Shown here piece after piece: positions 1-13,100 of a DNA stretch of 39,681 nucleotides. The translations under genes and the position numbers were made by a program. The notes beneath the pieces were generated by a model, which did not search any database, was not told the origin of the DNA, and worked only from the letters and a program-made list of their open reading frames with translations. This DNA comes from an uncultured Phycisphaerales bacterium (GTDB lineage: Bacteria; Planctomycetota; Phycisphaerae; Phycisphaerales; UBA1924). The DNA is taken from positions 1-39,681 of the forward strand of contig CAIYWI010000131.1 of NCBI GenBank assembly GCA_903929885.1. The letters are read 5' to 3'. How positions within the stretch are numbered: position 1 is the first letter of the stretch; each line of letters begins with the position of its first letter.

Positions 1-1083
1 ATCAATCTCGGCGCTACGGGGACGTTCAACAGCGGCACGTTGACCAACGTTGACAACACGGCGATCTGGGTGTCAGACGGACGGCAGTTCGGCGCCAGCA
101 CGGGCCACATCGGTGCGACCACCTACACGTTGGCTGGCTATCGGTACGGCAACGGCACGGCACTGTCGGCCAGCGGCGCGGGTAGTCTCCTCGATTTGTC
201 GACGATCCGCTCGTTCAATGCCGGCTGGAACGATGACTCTGGCGCCGGGTACACGACCTCCGTGACGGCAAGCAACGGGGGCGTGGTGGACCTGTCGGGC
301 GTGCAGAGTCTGGTGACGCCGGCAAGAGGCGAAGATCGCATTGAGTTCAGTGCGTCGGCCGGAGGGCGCATCGACCTCCGAGGTATGCGCGCCATTGCTG
401 GCGGCGGTGCAGCCCGCTTCAATGCCTCCGGTGGCGGGCAAATCCAGTTCGGCGATCTCACCGTCGGCAACAACGTGCAGATCGCCCTGCAGGATCTCGA
501 GTCGGTGATCTCCTTCACCGGTTCCCTGAGCATCACCAGCGGATCGCTCTCGGTCGCGGCGGGAGCCGAACTTTCGGTCGGCAAGCACCTGACCCATCGC
601 CTGACCAACGAGGCCTCCTTCGCGATGTCGGCAGGCATCCTCAGCATGACCAATCCGGGGTTGCACTTTCTCGAGGTCGCAGGGTTGGACGTGGGGCCCG
701 TCAACCCCGGCAACAACGGGAACTTCGGCATCGGGCGAATCGTCGTGGGCACTCCCACCCAATCCGCCACGCTCCAACTGCTTGATCTCATCGACAACGC
801 CAACCGCGGCGGCAATCTTGGCGAGGCCCTCTACATCTTCGGCGTCGGTCAAGGGACCAGTCAGGACGCGCTTGTGCTTCAGGGCGGCTCCACGCTGTAT
901 CTCGACAACATCAACGTCTACGCCCGCGAGAACGGCAACTGGATCTGGCTGAACAGCCTCTTCGGACCGGGTCAGACCGTCGTGGCCTACGGCGGCGGCT
1001 ATCTGCACCTGCCCGAGCCGGGCGTGGCGGCGATGCTGGCTGTCGCGGGCATCGCCGCGTCCCGCCGCAGGCGCGTGTCGTGA
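1..1083 (+). CDS. PEP-CTERM surface protein, 5' end outside window
   Basis: The frame is open from the first base, so this is the C-terminal 360 residues of a longer protein. A TTG at 40 could be read as a start, but nothing supports it. The visible part is rich in Gly, Ser, Ala and Asn. It repeats short beta-strand units (for example GGVVDLSGVQ, GGRIDLRGMR, GGQIQFGDL), as expected of a right-handed beta-helix or autotransporter-like passenger. The end is a PEP-CTERM signal: LPEPG, a short hydrophobic stretch (VAAMLAVAGIAA), then SRRRR and the stop. In other bacteria this tripartite tail is recognised by an exosortase, which anchors or releases the protein at the cell surface; no exosortase gene is visible here. 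The ligand or role is unknown. The giant secreted protein gene follows 51 bases downstream on the same strand, so co-transcription is possible. Confidence 0.85.
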   Translation: MNLGATGTFNSGTLTNVDNTAIWVSDGRQFGASTGHIGATTYTLAGYRYGNGTALSASGAGSLLDLSTIRSFNAGWNDDSGAGYTTSVTASNGGVVDLSGVQSLVTPARGEDRIEFSASAGGRIDLRGMRAIAGGGAARFNASGGGQIQFGDLTVGNNVQIALQDLESVISFTGSLSITSGSLSVAAGAELSVGKHLTHRLTNEASFAMSAGILSMTNPGLHFLEVAGLDVGPVNPGNNGNFGIGRIVVGTPTQSATLQLLDLIDNANRGGNLGEALYIFGVGQGTSQDALVLQGGSTLYLDNINVYARENGNWIWLNSLFGPGQTVVAYGGGYLHLPEPGVAAMLAVAGIAASRRRRVS

Positions 1084-1134
1084 TGAAGGCGGGGCGGTCG
1101 GATGGGGTGATGACTCACGGTTGATGGTGAGGAT

Positions 1135-4100
1135 ATGAACATGGTGATGTTTCGAACGCTGCTGGTGATGGTCGCCTCGCTCGCGGGCATGGCGAGCGGG
1201 CAGGTCATCTATTCCGCCAACTTCAATGATGGCGCCGCCCCCGGCTTCAGCAACGCCAAGTTCGCCGCGTCGCCGGATGGCACGAGGCGTGTGCTGGGCA
1301 AGTACGGGAACGAGACGGCGTCGCTTGCATTGTCGGGGCTGGTCCCCGGGCGGCGGTATCGGGTCACCGCCGATGCCTACGCGTTTGATTCGTGGGATGG
1401 AAATGCCGGACCGGACCGCTTCACCATCGCCGCTTCATCGGGTGCGACGTGGACGACTACCTTTGCATGCGCTTCGTCGTCGAGCAGGCAGGCTTTTCCG
1501 GGTGAATATGGCATGGCCGATCACCCCTCCGGTTCCGGCGGCACGCCGTGCAACTGCACGTGGCGTTGCTGGAGCGGCAATGTCGGTCCCACCATCTACC
1601 CCGTTTCGCTCCTGTTCAGTGCGGGAGCCACCACCGAGACGGTCTCCTTCAGCGGGGCAGGTCTCCAGGACCTTTGCGACGAATCGTGGGGCATCGACAA
1701 TGTCGTCGTGACCGACTTGGGGTTCGCCCCTGATCCCAGCGGCGATCGATGCTCCAATGCCGTCGCCATCGACATGACTGGTCGGCTCAGCCAGACGGTG
1801 CGAGCGGACACGACCGGTGTCGCCGTCGACCCTGCCGCCCCGTCGTGTCCGGGCATCGCAGGCAACGGGCCGAGCGCGTGGTACACGGTGGTCGGAACCG
1901 GCCGTCAACTCACCATCGCCACCTGCGGGTTTGCCACCATCGACACCCAACTCGCCGTCTACTGCGGCGATTGCTCGTCGTTGCAGTGCGTCGTCGCCAA
2001 CGACGACGATTGTCCGGGCGGCGGCGCGAGGGTGAGTTTCTGCTCGCAGGCCGGTCGCACGTACGTCGTCCGCGCCTTCGGCTGGAACGGAGCGGCCGGC
2101 GCGTTCGACCTCACCGTCACGCAGTCCGCCACCACGTGCGCCTCGCCCGTGGCCTGCACGCCCCCCTGCACCATCACCATCCCGGCCGGCGCGGCGGCCG
2201 AGAACGAACCTCCCTGCGGCACCAACCACGTCGACACCTTCAACGCCGGATGTTCCATCGAGCCCGCGAGATTCTCGTCGGTGGCGGTGGGCCAGACCGT
2301 GTCGGCAACGTCCGGCACCTACGCCAGAAACGGGCAGGATTACCGCGATACCGACTGGTACGAGTTCGTGCTCGCGGCTCCGGCGCAGATCACGTGGTCG
2401 GGGGCGGCGGAGTTCCCGTTGCACCTCGGACTGATCGACGGCCGCAATGGCTGCGTCAACCCCCTGGCCTTCATGGTCGACGCCAAGGGGGCGCGGTGCG
2501 CCACGGTGACGGTGACGTCGATCCTCCAACCGGGCCGGTACTGGGCCTGGGCCGCCCCGGAAGCGCTGGCGGGCGTTCCGTGCGGGGCCCGCTACTTCGC
2601 CTCGCTGGCGGCCACGCCGGTGGGGGCGTGCTCCATCGGCAGCGGATGCGTGCAGGTCACCGCGGCGGAATGCGCCACCCGCGGGGGCACGTACCAGGGC
2701 GATGCCACGGGGTGTTCGCAGATCGGCTACATCGTCCAGTCGGATCCGCCGCCGCAAGTGCCGCCGAATCAGCCAGATCAGCCGCCCGCCTTCGTTGACA
2801 TTGCGTCAAGTGGGACGGTCGTGCCCGTGACCGATGACGGCGGGGTCACCAACGTCGACATCGGCTTTACCTTCGGCTTCTACGACACGGTGTACACGCG
2901 CGTGGGCATCTCGCCCAACGGCTACCTCTCCTTCACGGACCGGCTCGACGTGCCCCGGCCCACCGCGATTCCGTCGACGACGCTTCCCAACAACCTGATC
3001 GCCCCGCGGTGGAGCAACCTCAACCCGCCCGCCAACTCGGTGCGGCGTCAGACCCTCGGCAGCGCCCCCGAGCGCCGCTTCATCGTGCAGTGGAGCAACG
3101 TGCCGATGTTCGGCTTCACCGACAGCAACACCTTCCAGGTGGTGCTCTTCGAGGCCACCGGCAATATCCAGTTCTGCTATCGCTCGGTATCGCCGCCACG
3201 CTACGAGGGCGAGTTTCGCGCGGGGATCGAGAATGCCGCGGGTGTGCGCGGCACGTCGGTCTCCGCGGCACAGATCGCGACGAACTGGACACATCTCTTC
3301 ACGCGGAGCTCCCTGACGCCGCCGGTGGCGGTTGTCGGAGGGCCGTATGCCTTTGCTGCTGCGACCCCGTCCATCACGGCCGACGCCAGCGGTTCCTATG
3401 ACCCCGATAGGCCCGGAGGAAGCTCACGCGGCATCAGCACCTTCCAGTGGGACCTCGGAGCCGACGGCCTTGCCGACGATGTCGGTCGCACCAACGCCCA
3501 GCAGCCCATACCGCTCGCGGCGGCCATCGCTAAGGGCCTGAGCGTGGTCCAAAACGTGCCGCTGCGCGTGTACGTGGGTGATGCCGACGGGCTGCAAGGG
3601 TCGGACCAAACGCTGGTCTCGTATGTGAACACGCCGCCGGTGGCCGACGCGGGCGGCCCGTACGGGCCCGTGCTGCCGGGCACGACGGTCGAACTGCAGG
3701 GCAGCTTCGTCGACCCCGACCTCGCGATGGGCGTGGGGGAGACGACGGCGATGGAGTGGGACACGCGTCCCGCGGCGACTGCGGCTGAGGTCGGCGACGG
3801 CTTCGCCACGACCGCCACGCCGACGGTGACCTTCGCGCAGCTCCGCGCGTGGCACGCCTCGGGGCTGCGGACGCTCTACTTCAACGTGGCGGACCGGCGC
3901 GGCGCGGTGTCGTCCGCCGCGGCATCCTTCTCGGTGGCGCTTCCCGACCTGCAGTTCGCGTCGGCTCCGACGGCCCCTGCCTCGGCGCGGTTCGGGGACA
4001 CGATCCGCGTGCAGTGGTCGGCGACCAACGGCGGCCCGGGCGAGGCGGCGGGTCCGTGGAACGATCGGGTGTACCTGAGCGACAACGCGACGCTGGACGG

Positions 4101-7100
4101 GGGTGACGTGGCCCTCGTGCTTGAGGCTGGACCCACCACGCTCGCGCCCTCAGGCGGGTACGTTCGCGACGTGTCGGTCACGCTGCCGCGGAACTACGCG
4201 GCGTCCGGGACCAGGCACCTGCTGGTGCGACTCGATGACGGCGGCGCGGTCGAGGAACTCGGCGAAAGCAACAACATCGCGGCGGTCTCGATTCAACTGC
4301 AGCCGACGCCGTCGCCGGACCTCTCGACGCTGAGCGTCGTGGTGCCTTCGGAGGCCTTCTTCGGCGATTCCTTCGACGTGGGCTATGTCGTTCGCAACCT
4401 CGGGCCGGGCACGGCCATCGACGCATGGTCCGATTCGATCTTCCTCTCGAGCGATTCGACGCTCGACGTTGGCGATCGCCTGGTCCGCTCGGTCGCCGCC
4501 ACGCCGCCGCTCGCAACGAACGCGTCGTACGCGCGAACGACGGCCGCGAGCGTTGCGGTCGATCCGACGCTGCCCGAAGGCGAGTACTTCCTGCTCGTGA
4601 AGGCCAACGCCAACGGAGGGCAGTTCGAGTCCAACTCCGCGAACAACGTCGCGGCTTCCGGGCGCATCCGGCTGTTGCGCCGCCTGTACCCGGATCTGGA
4701 GGCGGGCGGCGTGACCGCGCCGACGAGCGCGGCCGCCGGGGAACCGACGGTCATCGCATTCACGGTGACCAATATCGGCCCCCGCGAGGCCCGGGGCGGC
4801 TGGGCGGATCGGGTGTATCTCTCCGAGGACGCCACGCTGCAGCCGGCCTCCGACATCGCCCTGACCCCCGTGATCCAGCGGGCGACGCCGGTGGCGCCCG
4901 AGGGCGGCTCCTATGCGGCGTCGCAGGCCTTCGTCTTGCCCGACCGGCCCGGGACCTATCGCGTCCTGGTCCGCTGTGACGACGGCGGGACCCTCGACGA
5001 GGGCGGCGCGGAGAGCAACAACATCGCGGTCTCTGCCGGGACGATGGTGCTCCTCCCGGCGCCCAAGCCCGATCTCGCCGTGACGAGCGCGTCCGCGCCG
5101 TCGCAGGCGCAGGCCGGCGCATCGGTCGTGGTCGACTACGCGGTGACGAACATGGGCACCGCGGCCGCGGCCGGGTCGTGGACCGATGGCGTGTACCTGT
5201 CCGTCGACGCGACGCTCGAAGCGAGCGATCGCCTGTTGCGGTCGTCGCCCGCCAACGCCGCGCCGCTGGCGGTGGGGGGCGTCTACACGCGTTCCCGATC
5301 CGTGACGCTGCCGGATGACGTGCAGAACGCCACCACGTTCCATCTGATCGTGAAGGCCGACATCGACGAGGCGGTGGCCGACGTTGGACGGGTGAACAAC
5401 GCCCGCGTGGCCAGCGTCATCCGCGTCGATCCCAATCCCGCGCCCAACCTGCAGGTGGCGATCGTCGAGGCGCCCTCCGCGGTCGCCTTCGGGCAGACCG
5501 TCACCCTGCGGTGGACGGTCAGCAATCGCGGTAACCGTGCCGCGAACGGGTCGTGGCGCGACCAGGTGGTCCTCTCGCGCGACCTCACCCTCAGCAGCGA
5601 TGACCTGCTCATCGGATCCGTGCTGGTGTCCGACGCCTCACCGCTGCTTCCCGATTCAGGATCCTATTCGAGGACGCTGTTGGGTCAGGTGCCGCTGGTC
5701 GCGTCCGCGATTCCCGGGTTTTACCACTTCCTCGTGCGCACCGACGTGAACGGCGCGGTGGGCGAATCGAACGAGACGGACAACGACGCGACCTTCGGTC
5801 CCGTGACTGTCTCGAACCCGCCCTTGCCCAACCTCACGGTGGCCATCTCGCGGGTTCCGGCCACCCTCACGCTCGGTACGCCGGCAGTCATTGAGTACAC
5901 GATCACCAACATCGGGATGGCCTCGACCGGCACGACGCCGTGGACGCTGACGATCTTCGAGTCGCCCGACGCGTTGCCGGGCAGCCGCCGCGAAGTGGCG
6001 GCAAATGTCACGGTCGACCAGGCGATCGCGGCGGGCGCGTCGCTGAGCGGGTCCGTCGAGGTGCCTGTCGCCGACTTCAGGAGCCCCGGGGTGGTCTTCA
6101 TCGCGTGCGCCGACTCGGCCAACCGCGTCGTGGAGAGCGTCGAGGGCGACAACTGCGGGACGTCGGCGGCGACGCCCTGCCTGCGGCCTGACCTTGTCCC
6201 GGTGTCGATCGATGCGCCGTCGAGCGTGACGGCTGGAAGCCGCGTCGCGGTCTCGTGGACGGTCCGCAACGCCGGGCCGACCGTTGCGATGCCATACTGG
6301 GTCGATGCGGTACATCTGGCTCCCAGCCGCACGGCCGAGAGCACGCTCCTGCTGGCAAACCAGGCCCACGGCGAGCGGCTGGAACAGGGTGCCTCGTATA
6401 CCGAGCACGCGACTGTCACGATCCCGGACGACGCGTCGGGCACGTACTACTTCACGGTCATCGCCGACTCGGACGATCGCGTGTACGAGGCGGCCGGAGA
6501 GGGGAACGGGCGACTGGTGTCGACGGTCGCGACGACCGTCGTCCAGCCCGCACGACCTGATCTCGCCGTGACCGAGGTGTCCATGCCCCCCAACGGGCTG
6601 GGCGGGACGGCCATGGCGCTGAGCTATACCGTGGCCAATCGCGGTGAGGCGGCTGCCACCACCTCGTGGATCGAGCGGGTTCAAGTCTCGCGGGATCGGA
6701 CGCTGGATGCGAGCGATGTGCTCCTGGCGTCCTCGGTGAATGTCGCGCCGCTCGGGCCCGGAGCGTCGTACGAGCGAACCTTGAACCTCGAGTATCCGTC
6801 GCAGGAGGGGCAGTGGTACGTCATCGTGACGGTCGATGCCGCGAACTCCGTTCGTGAGTCGGCCGGGGCGGGCGAGTCCAACAACACGTACGTGTCGTCA
6901 TGGCCGCTATTGGTCTCGACGTTCACCGCGACCGCCGAGGCGGACGTGGATGAGGCGCCGGCGGGCACGACCGTGCGGATCAGCGGGCGGGCCTCCATCG
7001 AGGGGACGTCGACGCCTGCGCCGGGCGTTCCTGTTCGGGTGCAGGTCACCGTGCGGGGATACACCCGGTTCCTGAACATGGTCGCGGATCCGGAGGGACG

Positions 7101-10100
7101 CTATTCGGTGGCGTTCGAACCCGGTCCGACCGAAGGCGGTCTGTATATGGTGGGCGCGGGCCCCTCGCATCGAACCGCCCCCGGAAGCGACTTCTTCCGA
7201 TTGTGGAGCTATCGCGTCGCGACCCCCGAGTCGATCACCTTGTATCCGGGCAGGAGCGTTATGACGACGCTCACGGTCGAGAACATGGGCGATGCGTCGA
7301 TCTCGGGCATGTCGGCCGCAGTCGGTCCCCTGCCGCCCGGCGTCACGGCGGAGACCCGCTTCCCCGCCGGAACCGTCATCGCGGGCCTGTCGACGCTGCC
7401 CGTCGAGGTGACGATCCGGGCGTCGGCCCAGGCCGGCGTCGGCGCGTTCGCCGCGCCGATCCAGATCGGCAGCGCGACGCCGGCGCCCGCGGCGACGGTG
7501 GCGATCCCGGTCACCGTGGGCAGTCCGGTGGCCCGGCTCGAGATCGATGCCGCGACGCTCGATGCCGGTCGCCTGCGAGCCGACATGCTGCTCGGCCAGG
7601 TGACTACGGTGCAGTTCAAGGTGCGCAACGTGGGTGGCGCGGCGTCGGGCCCGATCGTCGTGGTGCTGCCGACCGCCCACTGGCTGAATCTCGCGACGCC
7701 GCAGGTCATGTCGCCCCTCGCCAGCGGCGAGGAGGCGAGCGTGGTGCTCTCGCTCGTCCCGGACCGGTCGATGACGCTGGGCGACTATCCCGGAGCGTTG
7801 TCCGTGGGCGACGGCGCGTCTCTCGTCGCCCTCGACTTCCTGTTCCGCGCGACGTCCGAGCGCCGGGGCGACCTCGTGGTGACGGTCACCGACGAGTTCA
7901 CGTACTACGACGAGGCGAACGGCTTTCCGGCGGTCCGCAACGCGCAGGTGGTCGTCAGGGACCACGACACCCGCCAGATCGTGGCCACGGCCATGTCGGA
8001 CGAGAACGGTCGGGCGCTCTTCGAGCAGCTGCCCGAACGCTTCTACGACGTCGAACTGTCCTCTCCGAACCACTCTCCGTCGAGCGAACTTCAACTCGTC
8101 AGCGGCGGCATGCAGAACGAGATGGTGGGCTTCATCGAGCGGCAGGTGGTCAAGTACATCTGGACGGTCGTTCCCACCGAGGTGCAGGACGAGTACAGGA
8201 TCACGATCGACGCGACGTTCGAGACCAACGTCCCTGCGCCCCAGATCATCATCACGCCAGGCTACGTCGATCTGCGGGGCGCCACCCTGCCGACGATGAT
8301 CGTCTACACCGTGCGGAATGAAGGGCTGGTCACGGCCAGAAACGTTCGAGTGCCCGAGACGACGGCGGGCGGGTTCACGCTGACCCCGCTCGTTCGGGAC
8401 ATCGGCGATCTTGCCGGCGGACAGGTCGTTCAGGTCCCGGTGCTGGTGATGCCCTCCGGGCGTGGCGGCGGTTGCATCGATGTCGCGATCGACGTGCACT
8501 GGCAGTTGCCCTGCGGTCCGTTCCTCAACGGCTACTCGGGGACGGCGCATGTCGTCCTCGGGGTGTGCACGGGAAAGGTCCCGTACCCGTCCCCGACGCC
8601 CTTCGGCGGCGGCGGCGGCGGCGGCGGCGGCGGGCCCGCGGGCACGAGGATTTATGTCGGTTCGCCCGTCGTCAGGCAGCCCATCAAGTGCAAGTCGTGC
8701 ACGGAGAAGTGCGTGAAGGCGCTGCCGAGTTGCGTACCTCTCCACGACTGTTACAGGATATTGTGGGATTGCGGCATAAACCTGCCAGACCCGAGCCTGG
8801 GCGGATCCCTCAAGTGCATCGCTCGTGGTTTTAGGTGCTTAGGACGAGAGTTTTCCGTGTGGTGGTTCCCGCCCAGATGGTTCAGTTGTGGATGCAGGCT
8901 GATCCGCGACTGTGCTGTCACGTGCGTCGAGGGGGGGCCGAATTTTACGTGTGATGCGTTTGATCTGGTCAACTTGTGGCTCAATGACGTTCTAAACCCG
9001 CGGCGTGATCATCCGCCCTCGAACGATCCCGAGTATAACTTCTTTGTCGCCCAGTATGAACGTGTCGTCAACCTGATGGCCGCCTCTTGGTACATGTTCG
9101 GAACCCGCCCATTCCTTGAGTGGGACCCGTCGGAAGAGGGCATCTTCGATCAGTGGCGGATCGCGATAAGCGACACCATGGACGAGCAGTCGGACGGTGC
9201 AGAGATGGTGACCGATGCGGAACGAGCGGCCGCGCATGAGTTCGAGCGCCCTCATAATATCACCACAACGGATGTCGATGCCTTCATCGACCGCTATAAT
9301 CGGTCGCTCACGTATTACGGCCTCGGCATCTACAATCGAGCCGATGTTCCCCAAGGATGGAGCATTGATTTCATCGAGCGAGATATCATCTCGGCGCTCT
9401 ATAGCCGGTCGCTTGCTGACATGGCCGAGGTCGAGGCGGAAGGGTTCGAGGGTATTCTCGAGGCGATGAACTTTGCGGTGGATGCGTTGGCCGCCAAACG
9501 CAATCGCGAGAACGAGGGCGTCTGCGCCACCGTCAAGATGCGACTCGACCAGACCCTCACGCTCACGCGCTCGGCCTTCAACGCCACCCTCGAGATCGAG
9601 AACGCGGGCGGGGCCTCCGCCGATCCGCTCGACAACATCAATGTCGCCATCGTCATCCGCGACCTAGACGGCAACGACATCACCTCCCGCTTCGGCATCC
9701 AACCCCCGACGCTCCGCAACCTCTCCGGTGTGGACGGCACCGGCACGCTCGGCGTGAACGCCGTCGGCAGCGCGTCGTGGATCATCGTTCCCACTGACGA
9801 GGCGGCGCCCGACGGGCCCACGACGGCCTTTGTCGGCGGCACATTCTCCTACACCATCCAGGGTCGGACCGTCGTGAACACGCTCTTCCCCGTCACCATC
9901 AACGTGCTCCCCAACCCGAAGTTGCAACTGGCCTACTTCCTCGAACGCGAGGTCTTCGCCGACGATCCGTTCACCCGGGACGTGATCGAGCCCTCCGTCC
10001 CCTTCTCGCTCGGCCTGCTCGTTCGCAACACGGGTCTCGGACTGGCGAGAAACGTCCGCATCGCCTCGTCGCAGCCCACCATCGTCGAGAACGACCGTGG

Positions 10101-13100
10101 CCTGATCATCGACTTCGACATCATCGGCACGCGGGTCGGATCAGCCGAAATGTCGCCGTCGCTCAACGTCGATCTCGGCGACCTCGCGCCCGTCACGGGC
10201 ACGGGCGTCGCCACGTGGCTCATGACATCCACGCTCCAGGGGCAGTTCACCTCGTATTCCGCGAGATTCACGCATGTGAGTCCCCTGAACGACACGCGAT
10301 TGTCGCTCATCGATTCCGTCGACACCTTCACGCTCGATCACGTGGTTCGGGCCGACGGCGCCGATGACGACGACCGCCCGGACTTCCTCACCGATGATCG
10401 ACCCGACCTGTCGGACCTGCCCGATCGGCTGCATCGGTCGGGTGGCGACGTGCTCCCCGTCGTCCCGATGACCGATGGCGACGTCGACGTCGTCGTGGGC
10501 GCTCGCCGCGCCGACGTCAGGGTTCGATCGCTCCCCTCCGGCCACTTCTATGTGCGACTGACCGATCCCTTCGGCGGGGACCTTCCCCTCGCCACCATTC
10601 GCCGAAGCGACGGCAAGGTCATTCAGGCGGGGTGGAATGCCTGGCAGACCAACAAGGTGCGACGTCCGCGGGGCGGCGAGCCCCAACCGCTTCGATACAT
10701 CCACCTGTTCGACAAGGGCGGCGACGGTCGTTACGAGGTGCTCTTCGATCCTCCTTCCAACATCCCGCTCCCTTCGATCACCTCCCAACCTGTCTCCCAG
10801 ACCGCGTGTTCCGGCCGATCAGCCACTTTCACCGTGGCGGCTGTCGGTACGGGCCCGCTCACCTACCAGTGGCGACGCAACGGACTTGCCATCAACAACG
10901 CCACCTTTCCGACGTTCACGATTGCCGCGGTCGGCCCTGCCGATGCCGGCACCTACGACTGCGTCGTTTCCAACGTCCGCGGCAGCGTTCCCAGCCGCGT
11001 CGCGACGCTCGCCGTCTCGACGGGACCGATCATCGGGCTTCAGCCCCAAGGCCGAGTCGTCTGCGTCGGTGGAGTGACTTCATTGAGCGTGCTTGCGGTC
11101 GGCACCGGGCAGCTCTCGTACCAGTGGCGTCTCAACCAGCAACCTATTGCGGGCGAGGTCGCCGCGACCTTCGTCATCACCAACGCTTCAGTTGCCAACG
11201 CGGGGCTCTACGACTGCATCGTGACCGACACCTGTGGCAGCGTCACCAGTCAAGCGGCACCGCTGCAGGCCGTCCTCCCGCCCGCCATCACCCAACACCC
11301 ACAACCCCGCGTCGCCTGCCTCGGCACGCCCACGTCCTTCTCCGTCGCCGCCACCGGTGCGGCTCCCTTCTCCTTCCAGTGGCGCCGCGACGGTGCGCCC
11401 ATCGCCGGGGCCACCCAGCAGACTCTTGCCATCGCTTCCGTCGCTTCCCGCGATGCCGGGTCCTACGACTGCATCGTCACCAACGCCTGCGGCACCGCGA
11501 CGACGCAGGCCGCTTCCCTTGACATCCCCGGGCGGGTCACGAGCCAACCTTCCGACGCCTCCGCATGCGTCGGCGGCGACCTCACGCTCTCGGTGGCCGC
11601 CGCCCATGCCACCGGGTACGCCTGGCTGAAGGACGGCACGCCACTCGCCGACGGACCGCAGGCCGATGGCACCCTCGTCGTGGGCGCGACCACGGCAACG
11701 CTCCGCCTGAGCAACGTCGCTCTCAACGCGACGGGCCGCTATGCCGCCCGCATCTCCACATCGCAGTGCCCGCCCAACCTCAGCGACGAGGCGTCGGTGG
11801 TCATCAGCGATCCCACCATCCGCGCCAACTGGAACGGGCCCTTCACCTTCATCGGCGGCGAACAGCCCGCCGCCACCACTGGCTCGGCCATGGCCTTCGA
11901 CGCCAATCGTGGCGTAACCATTCTCTTCGGCGGCATCGGCCCGCAGGGCTACTCGGCGCAGACGTGGGCATGGAATGGCGAAACGTGGCTCGAGGCGGCC
12001 GCCGCCGGTCCAGCCGCACGGTCGGGCGCGGCCATGGCGTTCGACGCCGCGAACGGACGCATCGTGATGGTCGGCGGCGAGGGCCCATCGGGCCCGCTCG
12101 CCGACGCGTGGGCATGGGATGGTGCGGCGTGGAGCCCCGTGCCGACGCCGTCGACGCTGACCCCGCGACGCAACGCGGCGGCCGCGTTCGACGCGACGCG
12201 GGGCCGCCTGGTGCTCTTCGGCGGCCATGGCCGATTGGCGTCAGGCGCTGCGGGTCACCTCGACCAGACATGGGAGTTCGATGGCACGACCTGGACGCTC
12301 GTCGCGACGGCGGTGTCGCCGCCAGCACGCGAGGGCGCGGCGATGGCCTTCGACTCGGCGCGGGGCGTGAGCGTGCTCTTCGGCGGCGAGGGGGCGTCGC
12401 GGTTCGCGGATACGTGGGAATGGGACGGCGCAACGTGGACGCAGCGCGTCGTTCCGGGCCCGGCGGCCCGCTCGTTCCACACGGCCGTGTATGACGACCG
12501 GCGCTCCGCCGTTCGCGTCTTCGGGGGCGACAGCGGGGTCGCACGCGACGACGTGTGGGAGTTCGACGGCGGTGCGTGGATGCCGCTGGCCGTCAACGGG
12601 CAGTCGCCCGGCGCGAGGAAGCGGCATGCCGCCGCGTACGACACGCGTCGGGGCCGTGACGTGGTGTGGGGCGGCGTGAACGCGTCTGGCAGCGAGATGG
12701 CGCAGGCGTGGACGCTCACCGCCTCCAACTTCGGGTTGGCCGAACAGCCCTCGTCCGCCTCGGCGTGTCAGGGGTTGGGTGTCGTGCTCCGTGCCGTGCC
12801 CGCGACGCCCGGCGCGTACACCTATCGCTGGTATCGATCGGGCACGCCGCTGACGGATTCGGACTTCATCACCGGGTCGGGCACCGACACGCTGCAGGTC
12901 ACGTTCATTCCGTCGGCGGTGGTGGGGTCGTACCGCTGTGTCGTGGCCGACGCCTGCGGCGAGATTTCCTCCGATGCCGCGGCGGTGGAGGCCGACGGCA
13001 CCGACAACATCGCGGATGGCTCGTTCGAGGAGGGTGCCGCGGCGTGGCAACTCCCGCTGGGACGATCGCCGACCTGCGACGCCGGCGCGGCACGGTCGGG

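Noticed and set aside
3946-6910. Possible CRISPR-like or DNA tandem repeats
   Set aside because: The periodicity is at protein level (CARDB domains of about 120 residues with diverged DNA); there are no short identical direct repeats with spacers.
6907-8745. A 612-codon minus-strand frame inside the giant gene
   Set aside because: Arg/Asp/His-rich shadow translation without motifs; the plus frame is continuous and domain-rich.
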